From contig NZ_JANBWE010000001.1 of assembly GCF_024259515.1 (NCBI RefSeq), forward strand, positions 124,001-188,000: 64,000 nucleotides of DNA, in the 5' to 3' direction. A program made the translations under genes and the position numbers. Under the pieces are notes generated by a model. The model was not told the origin of the DNA and ran no database searches. It saw only the letters and a program-made list of their open reading frames with translations. Positions 26,765 to 36,203 of the stretch are shown here, piece after piece. How positions within the stretch are numbered: the stretch's first letter is position 1; the number at the start of each line of letters is the position of its first letter. The DNA comes from Salirhabdus salicampi (GTDB lineage Bacteria; Bacillota; Bacilli; Bacillales; Alkalibacillaceae).

Positions 26765-27794
26765 ATTATTTATTAAAACTCGTTACATTGCCTTTACTGT
26801 TGAGAAGCGACATGTATTGATTCTTTTCACCTTGATGGGAATCCTTACTGTGTCCTTTTTAACTAGTGTAGCAATTGGACGGGATTGGTATTCGTTATGG
26901 AGCCTTTTTGACATTTTTATAGGTAATGGTGATCCAATGGATTCGTTTATCGTCTTCGAACTACGATTACCCCGTGTTGTTTTGGCACTGTTGGTAGGTT
27001 CGGCATTTGGAATAGCGGGCGCTATTTTACAAGGAATCGTACGAAACCCATTAGCATCTCCAGAAATATTAGGCATTACAGGTGGAGCAGCAGTGTTTTC
27101 GGTGGCATTTATTGTTTTCTTCTCAGGTAGTGTGGCGATTAATTGGTTGCCCTTATTTTCTTTTATCGGAGCCTTAATGATAGCTATACTTATATACGCA
27201 CTTTCATGGAAGAAGGGTATAACACCATTACGAATGATTCTGCTGGGAATCGGCTTTCAAGCGGCTACAGGTGCCCTAACGACAATGATGATTGTATTAG
27301 GCTCAATGTTTACTGCAACACAAGCTTATTTATGGCTAACAGGAAGTATTTATGCTGCGACATGGGATGACATACGATTGATATTACCATGGCTATTTGT
27401 CTTAATTCCAATCGGATTATTATTAGGTAAAGCTATTGACGTTCTTACATTAGGGGACCGCGTTGCAAAGAGTTTAGGAGTGAAAGTAAACAATTATCGT
27501 TTTCTTCTTCTCGTAGTAAGCGCAGCATTAACTGGTGTCGCTGTGGCGATAGGTGGGGGAATTGGCTTTGTTGGTTTAATTGCTCCTCACATTGCCAAAA
27601 GATTAGTTGGGCACTCTTTTGTCCCACTTGCCATAACCTCGTCCTTATTAGGAAGCTTGATTGTACTAATAGCCGATACGTTTGGCAGAACTGCGTTTTC
27701 ACCGTTAGATGTACCTGTTGGTGTTTTTACTGCTGGTTTTGGTGCACCATTTTTTATTTACCTATTGTATCGGAATAGACATCATATAAATTAG
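26754..27794 (+). CDS. FecCD-family siderophore ABC permease (second)
   Basis: The 346-residue second permease has LRLPRVVLALLVGSAFGIAG, GIVRNPLASPEILGITGGAA and the docking loop GGIGFVGLIAPHIAKRLVGH. An intact ATPase gene does not follow. In Bacillus, YfiYZ-YfhA-type systems use a shared ATPase encoded elsewhere (YusV), which explains the gap. The family order binding protein, permease, permease is otherwise complete. Confidence 0.92.
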   Translation: MKDKLFIKTRYIAFTVEKRHVLILFTLMGILTVSFLTSVAIGRDWYSLWSLFDIFIGNGDPMDSFIVFELRLPRVVLALLVGSAFGIAGAILQGIVRNPLASPEILGITGGAAVFSVAFIVFFSGSVAINWLPLFSFIGALMIAILIYALSWKKGITPLRMILLGIGFQAATGALTTMMIVLGSMFTATQAYLWLTGSIYAATWDDIRLILPWLFVLIPIGLLLGKAIDVLTLGDRVAKSLGVKVNNYRFLLLVVSAALTGVAVAIGGGIGFVGLIAPHIAKRLVGHSFVPLAITSSLLGSLIVLIADTFGRTAFSPLDVPVGVFTAGFGAPFFIYLLYRNRHHIN

Positions 27795-27911
27795 TAACAA
27801 TCTTTTAAAAAAGGTTCAAGCGACTGGTGAAATATTTTTATTAAGTTAGGTTAATGATCAATACACGTAGATTTGTAACTTGTGGCTTCAGAGTAATTAA
27901 TAGAGTAATTA

Positions 27912-27949
27912 ATTGAGTACACTTCGAAATAATCGGAGGTGTACTCAAT
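27912..27949. repeat. Perfect inverted repeat
   Basis: ATTGAGTACAC and GTGTACTCAAT are separated by 16 bases. No T-run follows on either strand. Just before it AGAGTAATTAAT is present twice in tandem. It lies between convergent operons and may still act as a transcription or mRNA end. Confidence 0.5.
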
Positions 27950-28009
27950 TGATGTATAGGACACTGTCCTAAAAAATAGATGACATGCTAAAAACTATTA
28001 GGAAGCCTT

Positions 28010-28771
28010 CTATTTTTCCTTAGATTTTATTAAATAATATGCGGTAATCCAGGAAGTTATTGGAATTACTAACGTTAAACCGATTCCAGCACAAAGTATC
28101 GTAATCATTTCTGCACTAAATATTTTTGAATTGAAAATGTCTCCAAAAGAATAGGATAAATCTTTAAACCATATAAGCAATGCTAAATATCCGCCAAAAA
28201 AGGCGAAAAATAACGTGTTTGTGCTAGTGCTAAGGATGTCTCTTCCAATACTTAACCCAGATTTAAATAGTGCATCTTTACTAATGTTTGGGTTATGGAG
28301 AAATATTTCCCGCATAGGCGAGGTAATGGAAATAGCGATATCAATGATTGCCCCTACCGTACTCATAATAATCATAGAAGCTGCGAGTTTCGTAAAATCA
28401 ACCCCGATATGTAGGGAGAACATGTAAAATTCAGATGCTTCCTCTTCCCCAAAGCCTTGAATCATAGCTTTATCCGTCACGACGACAATAAATATAAGAA
28501 GAACGGCTATCGTAATCACAGAAGAAACGAATGCTGTAATTGTCTTATTGTTCACTTCATTAATATAAAATAGACTTATCCAACTAATGACGGCACACGC
28601 AATCATTGTTAAAATGATTGGATTTGTATTCGGTTCTGTCATGAGAATAACTGTAAGGAGAAGTACGCCAAAATTAAAAAATAATGCAATAAACGATCGC
28701 ACGCCTTTTCTTCCGCCAATGAGTGTCATTAATATGAATAAAATTGCAGCTAACATTACTAGTGCATTCAT
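28010..28771 (-). CDS. YibE/F family membrane protein (second of pair)
   Basis: The 253-residue integral membrane protein has about seven hydrophobic segments and the YibE/F motifs STVGAIIDIAISITSPMREI and LSIGRDILSTSTNTLFFAFF. Its start overlaps the end of the longer YibE/F gene by four bases (ATGA type), so the two are translationally coupled and probably form one complex. The function of the family is not established. Confidence 0.88.
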   Translation of the reverse strand: MNALVMLAAILFILMTLIGGRKGVRSFIALFFNFGVLLLTVILMTEPNTNPIILTMIACAVISWISLFYINEVNNKTITAFVSSVITIAVLLIFIVVVTDKAMIQGFGEEEASEFYMFSLHIGVDFTKLAASMIIMSTVGAIIDIAISITSPMREIFLHNPNISKDALFKSGLSIGRDILSTSTNTLFFAFFGGYLALLIWFKDLSYSFGDIFNSKIFSAEMITILCAGIGLTLVIPITSWITAYYLIKSKEK

Positions 28772-29991
28772 GATTTTGCCCTCTTTCGATTTACGAAAAA
28801 TATTGAAATATAAACGCCAATAGGAATGGTTAGAACGATTCCAATCCCACCAGCAAGAGCACGTGCTAATTCCAATGAGAGGTTCATGGATAAGGTGAAC
28901 CCTAAAGGCGAGGCATTTTTAAAATATAAAATGAGCATTGGAATAGAGCCACTCACATATGCAAAAAACAAGATATTTGTCATCGTCCCCATAATATCTT
29001 TTCCAATTTCCATCCCTGACGTTTTCAATGCTTTTATGGAAATGTTGTGATTTTTTTCATACAATCCAAAGATAGACGAAGACATTGTTATGGCTACATC
29101 CATAACAGCACCTAAAGAGCCGATAAATAAACCTGCCATGAACACTGCTTGATAAGTGCGGGTTAGAAATTGCATTTCCTCATATCTTAGACCATTTGCT
29201 GAAGTTAACCATACAACAAGGTAAGTAATGAGTAGCGAGAAAATAGTTCCTAGTAAAGTTGCTATAATGGCTGCGTACGTCTTTTCATTAAAGCCGTTAA
29301 CAAGTAACAAGGATATAACAGTAAACAATATGACACTGATAGACGAGATAAATAACAAACTAATGTTTGTTGTGTTTATATATATATCCAAGGCATATGA
29401 CAGGATGATCGCATTGACGGCTAAGCTAATAATTGATAATAAGCCTTGTCTTTTTCCGACAATGAGTAAGGTGAAAATGAATATCCACGTTACAATTAAG
29501 ATGTATTTATCACGTTTAACGTCTAGTATAGTTCCTGTTAATTCTTCCTCATGATTCGTTTTTATAGAAACGAATAACTCATCTCCTACATCATATTGTT
29601 GGTCATAGGCTCCAGATAATGAGTATGTATTCGTTAAGTAAATAAGTTGTCCTTTTTTTTCACCATTTTTCATTTCAGCCACTATGTTTTGGGTAAATAC
29701 GAAATCTTCATTCTGATGTGCATCTATGACTTCAGTTTGATCGACAATATCGGTTTTTGTAATCTTCGCAATTGTTCGTTCATAAAACGAATAATTGTGA
29801 TGAACAAAAACTATAGAGATAAAAAAGCTAAGACCTATTAAGGTGTACAGGATCAATTGCTTATATGTTAAATCATTAAATTTGTTTACTATATAACCCA
29901 AAAAAACCACTCCAATCATGAGGAGGATCCAGTGTAGTATTACCCTAATATACATAACAGGGTAGATAATCGATAAGAGCTTGTTTTTCAT
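28768..29991 (-). CDS. YibE/F family membrane protein (first of pair)
   Basis: This 407-residue protein has an N-terminal helix pair, an extracytoplasmic beta-like segment (about residues 75-165, with GQLIYLTNTYSLSGAYDQQY) and a C-terminal multi-helix YibE/F domain with GSLGAVMDVAITMSSSIFGL and GMEIGKDIMGTMTNILFFAY. The start at 29991 lies right behind the terminator of the uspA-type gene, where only a GGGG can serve as SD, so a slightly later start is possible. Confidence 0.85.
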   Translation of the reverse strand: MKNKLLSIIYPVMYIRVILHWILLMIGVVFLGYIVNKFNDLTYKQLILYTLIGLSFFISIVFVHHNYSFYERTIAKITKTDIVDQTEVIDAHQNEDFVFTQNIVAEMKNGEKKGQLIYLTNTYSLSGAYDQQYDVGDELFVSIKTNHEEELTGTILDVKRDKYILIVTWIFIFTLLIVGKRQGLLSIISLAVNAIILSYALDIYINTTNISLLFISSISVILFTVISLLLVNGFNEKTYAAIIATLLGTIFSLLITYLVVWLTSANGLRYEEMQFLTRTYQAVFMAGLFIGSLGAVMDVAITMSSSIFGLYEKNHNISIKALKTSGMEIGKDIMGTMTNILFFAYVSGSIPMLILYFKNASPLGFTLSMNLSLELARALAGGIGIVLTIPIGVYISIFFVNRKRAKS

Positions 29992-29992
29992 G

Positions 29993-30025
29993 AAAAAACC
30001 CCAAGCAACACGATACTTGGAGTTT
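29993..30025 (-). terminator. Terminator of the SulP-UspA operon
   Basis: On the minus strand AAACTCCAAG pairs with CTTGGGGTTT across a ten-base loop and is followed by TTTTTTC. It directly abuts the ATG of the YibE/F gene. Confidence 0.75.
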
Positions 30026-30038
30026 ATCTTTACAATCC

Positions 30039-30458
30039 TTATTTCACAATCAATACAGGACAGTCAGCCCTTTTGGCCACCTTATGACTAACTCGACCTA
30101 ATACGAGTTCTTGTAACCCATTAAGACCTCTACTACCTACAATGACTAAATCAAAATTATTTTTATTTGCGTAATTTACAATAGTTGGACCAGGTTCCCC
30201 GGTTAACACCTTTATTTCAAATTGAATATTTGAATCTCCTAGAGTTGTTTCTACATGCGTTAATTTATCTCTTTGCACATCAGTGATGCCAATCTTATTC
30301 CAATTGTTCAACGTGTTAGCTTTTACAGATCCAGAATCTTTTACATAAACAACTTCAATTTTAGAGCCTTCGGTACTTTGTGCTAAATGTATCGCGTGCT
30401 CAGTTGTACGTAATGAATGTTCAGAACCATCTGTTGCTAGAAGGATTTTTTTATACAT
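30039..30458 (-). CDS. Universal stress protein, UspA family
   Basis: The 139-residue single-domain protein starts MYKKILLATDGSEHSLRTTE and ends with the ATP-binding loop GSRGLNGLQELVLGRVSHKV then ADCPVLIVK. The G-2x-G-9x-G(S/T)-type loop is largely kept, so it may bind ATP. It is 20 bases downstream of a SulP transporter gene and probably modulates it; SulP-UspA pairs are common in Bacillaceae. Confidence 0.92.
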   Translation of the reverse strand: MYKKILLATDGSEHSLRTTEHAIHLAQSTEGSKIEVVYVKDSGSVKANTLNNWNKIGITDVQRDKLTHVETTLGDSNIQFEIKVLTGEPGPTIVNYANKNNFDLVIVGSRGLNGLQELVLGRVSHKVAKRADCPVLIVK

Positions 30459-30478
30459 GTTGATCCCTGCTTTCTATC

Positions 30479-31933
30479 CTAGTGTGCACTAAGTTTTTTG
30501 CTTAATTTTGCTTTCAGTTCTGAACTTGTCTTGTTCAGCCCTGTAACATACACATTAATATCTTTACTTTCGAATTTTGATACAATTTTATCGAGTGCGG
30601 CAATCGCTGAATCATCCCATAATCGTGCACCGTTCAGATCCAAAATAACTTCATTTGCTTCTTTAATATCGTAATCAAATTCCTCAATTAATTCGGTTAC
30701 TGAAGCGAAAAACACTTCCCCTACAAATGTGTAAATCATTCTGTTTCCCTGAATTGTTTTCTGTACGTGAACTTTTGAAATTTTTGCTACGAAAAAGATT
30801 GCACTTAATAAAATTCCAGTTAGTACACCAATCGCTAGGTTATGAGTGAGAATTACCGTTGCAACAGTCACAATCATAACTAAATTATCGGTCATAGGAA
30901 CAATTTTCATTGTACGGATGGAATTCCAATCAAATGTACCAATCGCCACCATTATCATTACTCCAACTAATGCAGCAACTGGAATTTGGGATACGACATC
31001 TCCTAAGAACACAATTAAACAAATTAGAACGATACCTGCAGCTAAAGATGATAGTCTTCCTCTTCCGCCCGAGTTCATGTTAATCACAGATTGTCCAATC
31101 ATCGCACAACCTGCCATACCACCAAAAAATCCAGTTACGATGTTCGCAATTCCTTGCCCTTTAGATTCTGTGTTTTTGTTACTAGCTGTATCTGTATATT
31201 CATCTACAATGCTAGCTGTTAATAACGATTCTACAAGTCCTACAATAGCTAATCCTAAAGCATATGGGAAGATAATCGCTAATGTTTCAAAATTTAATGG
31301 AACAGATGGGAAAAAAATACTTGGAAAAGCTTTTGTGATCTGTCCCATATCCCCTACTGTGTGAACATTTGTGTTCATCGTGATAGCAACAATTGTAATC
31401 ACCACAATAGCAATAAGGGGAGAAGGCACTGCCTTGGTAATGAATGGGAATAAATAAATAATGAGTAATGTACCAATTACCATTCCATATACTACCATAC
31501 TTTCTCCGACAAAGTGGTCTAATTGTGACATGAATATCATAATGGCTAGTGCATTCACAAATCCAACCATTACGGATCGAGGAATAAATTTCATATATCG
31601 GGCTAATTTAATTAACCCAAAAATAATTTGGATAATACCTGTTAATATGGTCGCCGCTAATAAGTAGTCTAGTCCGTAGTCAGCCACAAGATCAATCATT
31701 AATAATGCCATTGCCCCGGTTGCACCAGAAATCATTCCAGGTCTCCCACCGACAAAAGCAATCACGACGGCAATGACAAATGAAGCATATAGCCCTACCA
31801 TTGGATCAACCCCTGCGATAATCGAGAACGCAATCGCTTCAGGAATAAGTGCCAAAGCAACAACAATACCTGCCATAATGTCTCCTCTAATGTTGCCAAA
31901 CCATGACTGTCGAGCTGTTAAATCGTTTTGCAT
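30479..31933 (-). CDS. SulP-family anion transporter with STAS domain
   Basis: The 484-residue transporter has about 12 to 14 membrane helices starting [20 protein letters not shown] and [18 protein letters not shown], and a cytoplasmic STAS domain (about 385-480, with [20 protein letters not shown]). SulP proteins carry sulfate, bicarbonate or other anions with H+ or Na+. The substrate is open: the neighbouring UspA gene gives no clue, and this window also holds a separate bicarbonate permease. Confidence 0.9.
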   Translation of the reverse strand: MQNDLTARQSWFGNIRGDIMAGIVVALALIPEAIAFSIIAGVDPMVGLYASFVIAVVIAFVGGRPGMISGATGAMALLMIDLVADYGLDYLLAATILTGIIQIIFGLIKLARYMKFIPRSVMVGFVNALAIMIFMSQLDHFVGESMVVYGMVIGTLLIIYLFPFITKAVPSPLIAIVVITIVAITMNTNVHTVGDMGQITKAFPSIFFPSVPLNFETLAIIFPYALGLAIVGLVESLLTASIVDEYTDTASNKNTESKGQGIANIVTGFFGGMAGCAMIGQSVINMNSGGRGRLSSLAAGIVLICLIVFLGDVVSQIPVAALVGVMIMVAIGTFDWNSIRTMKIVPMTDNLVMIVTVATVILTHNLAIGVLTGILLSAIFFVAKISKVHVQKTIQGNRMIYTFVGEVFFASVTELIEEFDYDIKEANEVILDLNGARLWDDSAIAALDKIVSKFESKDINVYVTGLNKTSSELKAKLSKKLSAH

Positions 31934-31985
31934 ATCTTTGCTGTCTCCTTTAATTTTTTATATTTAAAATGACTTTGTCATTTTT

Positions 31986-34286
31986 TCACATTGGTTGAAT
32001 ATTTAATATACTTTGATCAACATCCCCCAGTAATAAATCAACGGGCTTATTGCCAAGTAAAAGTAATCTGTGTAGTGGTCTTGTCATGGAAACGTATAAA
32101 AGTTTTATATCCATTTCATTATTTTTGCTATACGTATCTTTGTTACTTATAACAAATACAACATCAAATTCAAGTCCTTTTGAGATATGTGACGGAATGA
32201 CGATAATATGATCAGAATGAATCTTTTCTTCTTTGTCCTCGATTAATTGGACTTTTTTATTTTGCGCCTTCAACGCTTTATATATGGTTCTACAATCGTT
32301 AAATGTTTTTCCGATGACGGCAAACGTTTTAAAGCCATCGTTTTTTAGGCACTCTACTTCTCCATGAATGAGTTGTCTCATTTGGTTAATGTTTTTCGTG
32401 TAATGGAACCTAGGTTTCTCCCCGTGTCTTACGATAGGACGTACCTTAGGTAAGTCTTCAGGCAATTGTTCGATAACGGCATTGGCGAGGTTCATAATTT
32501 CCACAGTCGTACGGTAACTTTTCTGTAATTCTGTGTACGTTGCTCGTGGGAATATTTTATCAACGACAACGTTCCAATCTTTAATGCCCCGGTATGAATG
32601 AATGCCTTGAGAAAGGTCCCCAACAATCGTAAATAAGTCTGTTCCTAATGCTTCCTTCAGAGCAATGAGCTGTAAATAGCTGTAATCTTGCGCCTCATCA
32701 ATAATGACACTTTTTATCTTTACTGTATCCGTTATTCCGAAAAGTGCTTGCTGCAAATAAAGGAGAGGTGCTAAATCTTCCATTTCATATTTATTCTTTT
32801 TCAATAAGTCGTTCGTGTATGAACAAACTTTTTCAGCTTCATGTTTTGTTAAACTACCTTCGCTATACCGGATAAGTTGTTCGGGGTCTTCAAACAGCAT
32901 TTTATAATATTGGATTAAAGTTTTTTTAGGGAATTGCTTTTTAAAATAAGTTTGTACAGCGCCCTTCATTTCACTTTTTAATTCTTCTAACCTTTGCTCC
33001 TTACGATTCATAACTTTGGTGACATACTTTCGCCTTTTATCTCGGTCCTTTATGTCGTATATTCCTTTGTCTAACTTTTCGTCGTAAAAGTCTGTAACTC
33101 GCTCTATCATTTTTTTCTTTTTCAATCGATAGTCGTTTTGGACAACCTTTTTCATTTTCTCAATCCGCTTGTAGATTGGGAGATATCGGTATTCCTTCGT
33201 GAATAACCTCTTCATTTTTTTTGCACTAAACAAACGGAACTTGTCTACCTTAAAATCGTCAACGGGGTAAAGGGATTGTTGAATATCTTGAATGTACCGA
33301 TCGAGGATAGATTTAAATTGTAACGACCCTTTCAAAGAGGAACACCATCGAATAAACTCTTTTTCCATCGTATCGTCATCTAATAAAAGAGTTATTTTAT
33401 CGTCTTCAACTAATTTTAAGTTTTTCCCTAAACATTCTTTGGCGAATGTTGTGAAAGTAGTTTGTTTAACCCGATCGACCCCTAAATCTGGGAGAGCTTC
33501 AGAAATGTAATCAATAAAGATATGGTTAGGAGCCAAAATCATAAGTTCCTCAGGTTTAAACTGATTGGCATATTGGTATATGAAATAGGAGATACGATGT
33601 AATGCAATCGTTGTTTTCCCACTTCCTGCTGCCCCCTGTACAATAATAGGGCGTTTTAAATCAGCTCGAATAATTCGGTTTTGTTCTTCTTGTATAGTAG
33701 CGACTATATCGGTTAGTCGATTACTAGCACTTTCACTTAACGATTGTTGGAGAAGTTCATCAGTCGTTGTCACATCAACGTCTCGAATATCTTGAAGGGA
33801 ACCATCTTCCATAACAAATTGACGTTTCAATTGTAAATCGCCGACATAATCCTTTCCGTTAGCTGTATAAGACACTTCCCCCAACCTCCCATCGTAGTAA
33901 ACATTTGCTACAGGAGATCGCCAATCTATAATGAGTGGTTCTTGTGAATCACGTTGATAAAGTGATGTTTTGCCTATATAGTATTCATCCGTTTTTTCTT
34001 GATTTTCCCGTTTGAAATGAATTTTTGCGAAATAAGGCTTGTCCTTAATTCTCTCTAAATTATTTATTTCCGCCTCAGACCTACTGAGGAAATTCGCATT
34101 CGTTAATATGTTAATGTAACTCAAGCTTGAGTCCAACCAGTCGAGATCCTCAAAAGCCGTTTTAATATTTTGTTTGAATTTCGATTCATTTTCTTTCGAT
34201 GTTTTAATAACCGCTTGTATAAAACGTTTCGTGAACTCAAGCCTTTTGTATTCATAATCATAATCTGGATGATCGTATAAAGACAT
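31986..34286 (-). CDS. helD: RNA polymerase recycling motor HelD
   Basis: This 766-residue UvrD/Rep-like ATPase removes stalled RNA polymerase from DNA. It has a long coiled N-terminal arm (residues 1-130), Walker A VQGAAGSGKTTIALHRISYF, Walker B VIIDEAQDYS, and the C-terminal motif LLYVSMTRPLHRLLLLG. Length agrees with B. subtilis HelD. The ATG at 34286 (MSLYDHPDYD) is preceded by AGGAGTG; an in-frame ATG 24 bases upstream has no SD. Confidence 0.93.
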   Translation of the reverse strand: MSLYDHPDYDYEYKRLEFTKRFIQAVIKTSKENESKFKQNIKTAFEDLDWLDSSLSYINILTNANFLSRSEAEINNLERIKDKPYFAKIHFKRENQEKTDEYYIGKTSLYQRDSQEPLIIDWRSPVANVYYDGRLGEVSYTANGKDYVGDLQLKRQFVMEDGSLQDIRDVDVTTTDELLQQSLSESASNRLTDIVATIQEEQNRIIRADLKRPIIVQGAAGSGKTTIALHRISYFIYQYANQFKPEELMILAPNHIFIDYISEALPDLGVDRVKQTTFTTFAKECLGKNLKLVEDDKITLLLDDDTMEKEFIRWCSSLKGSLQFKSILDRYIQDIQQSLYPVDDFKVDKFRLFSAKKMKRLFTKEYRYLPIYKRIEKMKKVVQNDYRLKKKKMIERVTDFYDEKLDKGIYDIKDRDKRRKYVTKVMNRKEQRLEELKSEMKGAVQTYFKKQFPKKTLIQYYKMLFEDPEQLIRYSEGSLTKHEAEKVCSYTNDLLKKNKYEMEDLAPLLYLQQALFGITDTVKIKSVIIDEAQDYSYLQLIALKEALGTDLFTIVGDLSQGIHSYRGIKDWNVVVDKIFPRATYTELQKSYRTTVEIMNLANAVIEQLPEDLPKVRPIVRHGEKPRFHYTKNINQMRQLIHGEVECLKNDGFKTFAVIGKTFNDCRTIYKALKAQNKKVQLIEDKEEKIHSDHIIVIPSHISKGLEFDVVFVISNKDTYSKNNEMDIKLLYVSMTRPLHRLLLLGNKPVDLLLGDVDQSILNIQPM

Positions 34287-34410
34287 AATTTCACTCCTTA
34301 TTATTATCAACCATTAGCGACTAAACCACACTTAAAAAAAGATAGCACAATTTGTACATATACACAATAATTTATTTATTTCTCTTATAACCATTTATAA
34401 TGAATTGTAT

Positions 34411-34439
34411 TTGACGTTATATAGCTTTTTTAATATGAT
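34411..34439 (+). promoter_or_regulatory. Sigma-A promoter for the HTH/methyltransferase pair
   Basis: TTGACG at 34411 and TATGAT at 34434 with a 17-base spacer, 40 bases before the HTH gene. Confidence 0.6.
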
Positions 34440-34478
34440 ATACAATGTAAACAAAATGCCTTTCTGGAGGTTTATCAT

Positions 34479-34661
34479 ATGGAAAAAGAGATTATGACCA
34501 TTTCACAAGTAGCTGATTATTTACAAATCAGTGAAATGACAACATATAAATTAGTTCAAGATGGAAAAATACCTGGTTTTAAAGTGGGAAGGCATTGGCG
34601 TGTAAAAAAGGAAGACCTTTCGGAATTTATTGAGAAACAAAAACGAGGAGAAAGAATATAA
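34479..34661 (+). CDS. Excisionase-type (MerR-like) small HTH DNA-binding protein
   Basis: The 60-residue protein reads MEKEIMTISQVADYLQISEM, TTYKLVQDGKIPGFKVGRHW and RVKKEDLSEFIEKQ, the complete HTH_17/excisionase fold. Such proteins are phage or element recombination factors, or simple regulators. No integrase or element ends are nearby, so a regulator of the following methyltransferase gene, 18 bases downstream, is more likely. GGAGG precedes the ATG. Confidence 0.88.
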   Translation: MEKEIMTISQVADYLQISEMTTYKLVQDGKIPGFKVGRHWRVKKEDLSEFIEKQKRGERI

Positions 34662-34679
34662 CATAAGCGGTGATAAACA

Positions 34680-35297
34680 TTGTTAACATATACTGGTGAA
34701 CGCGTTATACCAGAACAAATGAAACCAACAAACGGTCTTTTGTTGGAACATTTAGCAAGGTACTATTTCGCTACATATTATATTAATGGAAGCGTTTTAG
34801 ATATTTCGTGTGGTGCCGGCTACGGTTCACACATGATGGCAAAGGCTAAAAAGAAAACCCTCTCAAAAGTTGTTGGGATTGATATTGATTCGGACGCTAT
34901 CCAATATGCAAAAAGGACATACTACCACCCTCTAGTAGAGTATAAAGTAGGAAATGCAGTTGATCGAAAGTTACCAAAAAATATAGGGCAATTTGATACG
35001 ATTGTTAGTTTTGAAACATTTGAGCATGTGGAAGAAGAAACAGAGTTTATGTGTAATATTTACGAAATGCTTAAACCAGGTGGACGTTTAATTATATCAA
35101 CCCCCTTTGGAAAAGGAAGAGGTAAACCTTGCGGATCACCCTTCCATGTTCATCAGTTAACCGTTTCAGAGTTTAAGGATTTGTTTAATAAATATAACGA
35201 AGTAACCTTTTATGGACAACGAGGAGTTGCTATTGAGCCATTAAATGATAATCGAGTGAAACATTTTCCTATCGGTATTGCTGTTTGTAAAAAGTAA
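34680..35297 (+). CDS. Class I SAM-dependent methyltransferase
   Basis: The 205-residue protein begins LTYTGERVIPEQMKP, a start common in sugar- or lipid-linked methyltransferases, followed by SAM motif I VLDISCGAGYGSHMMA, motif II VVGIDIDSDAIQYAK and post-motif FDTIVSFETFEHVEEE. The C-terminal half has the STPFGKGRGKPCGSPFHVHQ segment. The TTG at 34680 is used with CGGTGAT as SD. Its substrate is unknown; it likely forms an operon with the HTH gene. Confidence 0.85.
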   Translation: MLTYTGERVIPEQMKPTNGLLLEHLARYYFATYYINGSVLDISCGAGYGSHMMAKAKKKTLSKVVGIDIDSDAIQYAKRTYYHPLVEYKVGNAVDRKLPKNIGQFDTIVSFETFEHVEEETEFMCNIYEMLKPGGRLIISTPFGKGRGKPCGSPFHVHQLTVSEFKDLFNKYNEVTFYGQRGVAIEPLNDNRVKHFPIGIAVCKK

Positions 35298-35433
35298 GTT
35301 TTATCCCCACAATCCCCATGTACTTATTCAAATACTAATAAAAACATAATAGCTTTTTAAGTAGATGAAAGATGAGAATCATATACTAAAATGTTTGTCT
35401 GGACAAGAGATTTGGAATCTCATTTACTCTTAA

Positions 35434-35485
35434 AGACACTACTTTTGTTTCTGTTACGCTAAAAAAGAGAAACAAAAAAGTGTCT
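35434..35485. other. Long near-perfect hairpin
   Basis: AGACACTACTTTTGTTTCT and AGAAACAAAAAAGTGTCT pair over about 18 positions with one small bulge and a loop of 15 bases. No coding frame overlaps it convincingly. It has no classical U-run after it on the plus strand. It may be a small-RNA terminator, a relic of a mobile repeat, or a processing site. Confidence 0.5.
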
Positions 35486-35666
35486 CCGTTCCTTAGAGAT
35501 GAGGATTAGGGTAAAACATTCATTGTCTGTTAGATATACTTGAACAATTTTTCCGAGAAGGTGAGGTTCAACTAGTAAAGAAAAGCACAATATACTTCTT
35601 AGCAATTTGGAGTGGAAAAAATTTAATATTTATGTGAATTAATGAACAATATGTAAGAGGGTGATT

Positions 35667-35804
35667 ATGATAGCGATTCGAATTCTTTGTAACCATTGTC
35701 AAGGACTAGGTTATGTGAAAAGGTTTTTCTTTAAAAAAACATGCCGCGATTGTGGTGGTGAAGGGAAGATTGAAACGATTTCGTTGAAAGGACTTCTTAG
35801 GTAA
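35667..35804 (+). CDS. 45-residue protein with two CXXCXGXG zinc motifs (first paralogue)
   Basis: The reading frame is MIAIRILCNHCQGLGYVKRF, then FFKKTCRDCGGEGKIETISL and KGLLR. It contains two CXXCXGXG motifs (CNHCQGLG, CRDCGGEG) of the DnaJ cysteine-rich type, enough for one zinc site. GAGGGTG precedes the ATG at good distance. A related gene with the same spacing lies at 63536-63679. The function is unknown; in DnaJ such modules hold unfolded substrates and carry thiol redox activity. Confidence 0.75.
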   Translation: MIAIRILCNHCQGLGYVKRFFFKKTCRDCGGEGKIETISLKGLLR

Positions 35805-36136
35805 TGAAAGTGAAGAGATAGAACGCATTTTGTCATTATATGTTTATCTCTAATAAAATATTTTAGATTAAGTACTTCTCACTACAAGGTAATAAATAAC
35901 TAATTTTAAGGTCTTAGAAAATGTGATTTTTAAAATCTCGTGTCAACTCTTCCTTTCTTGTTCACTTCACCAAGCGATCGTCCATCAGAAGACCCGAAAC
36001 TCTTCCCCAAGACAACATTTATTTAAAAATGACAGGTTGTTTGCCGCATGTTATTCATAAAGAGACGTTCAGTGGCATAACGAATTGTGCAAAACTTCTG
36101 TTTTGTAGAAAAATAATGAGAAATTGGTATCTGCAA

Positions 36137-36172
36137 AAATCTCCTAGCATAAATTTGCCAGGAGTTTTTTTC
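36137..36172 (+). terminator. Orphan terminator
   Basis: CTCCTAGCA and TGCCAGGAG form a stem (one mismatch) with a six-base loop and seven T residues after it. There is no clear gene just upstream on the plus strand. Confidence 0.65.
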
Positions 36173-36203
36173 TGTATTTATGTCATCGAAGGTGAAATTT
36201 TTC

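Noticed and set aside
34479-34661. Mobile element suggested by the excisionase-like protein
   Set aside because: No integrase, direct repeats or attachment-like ends were found around it.
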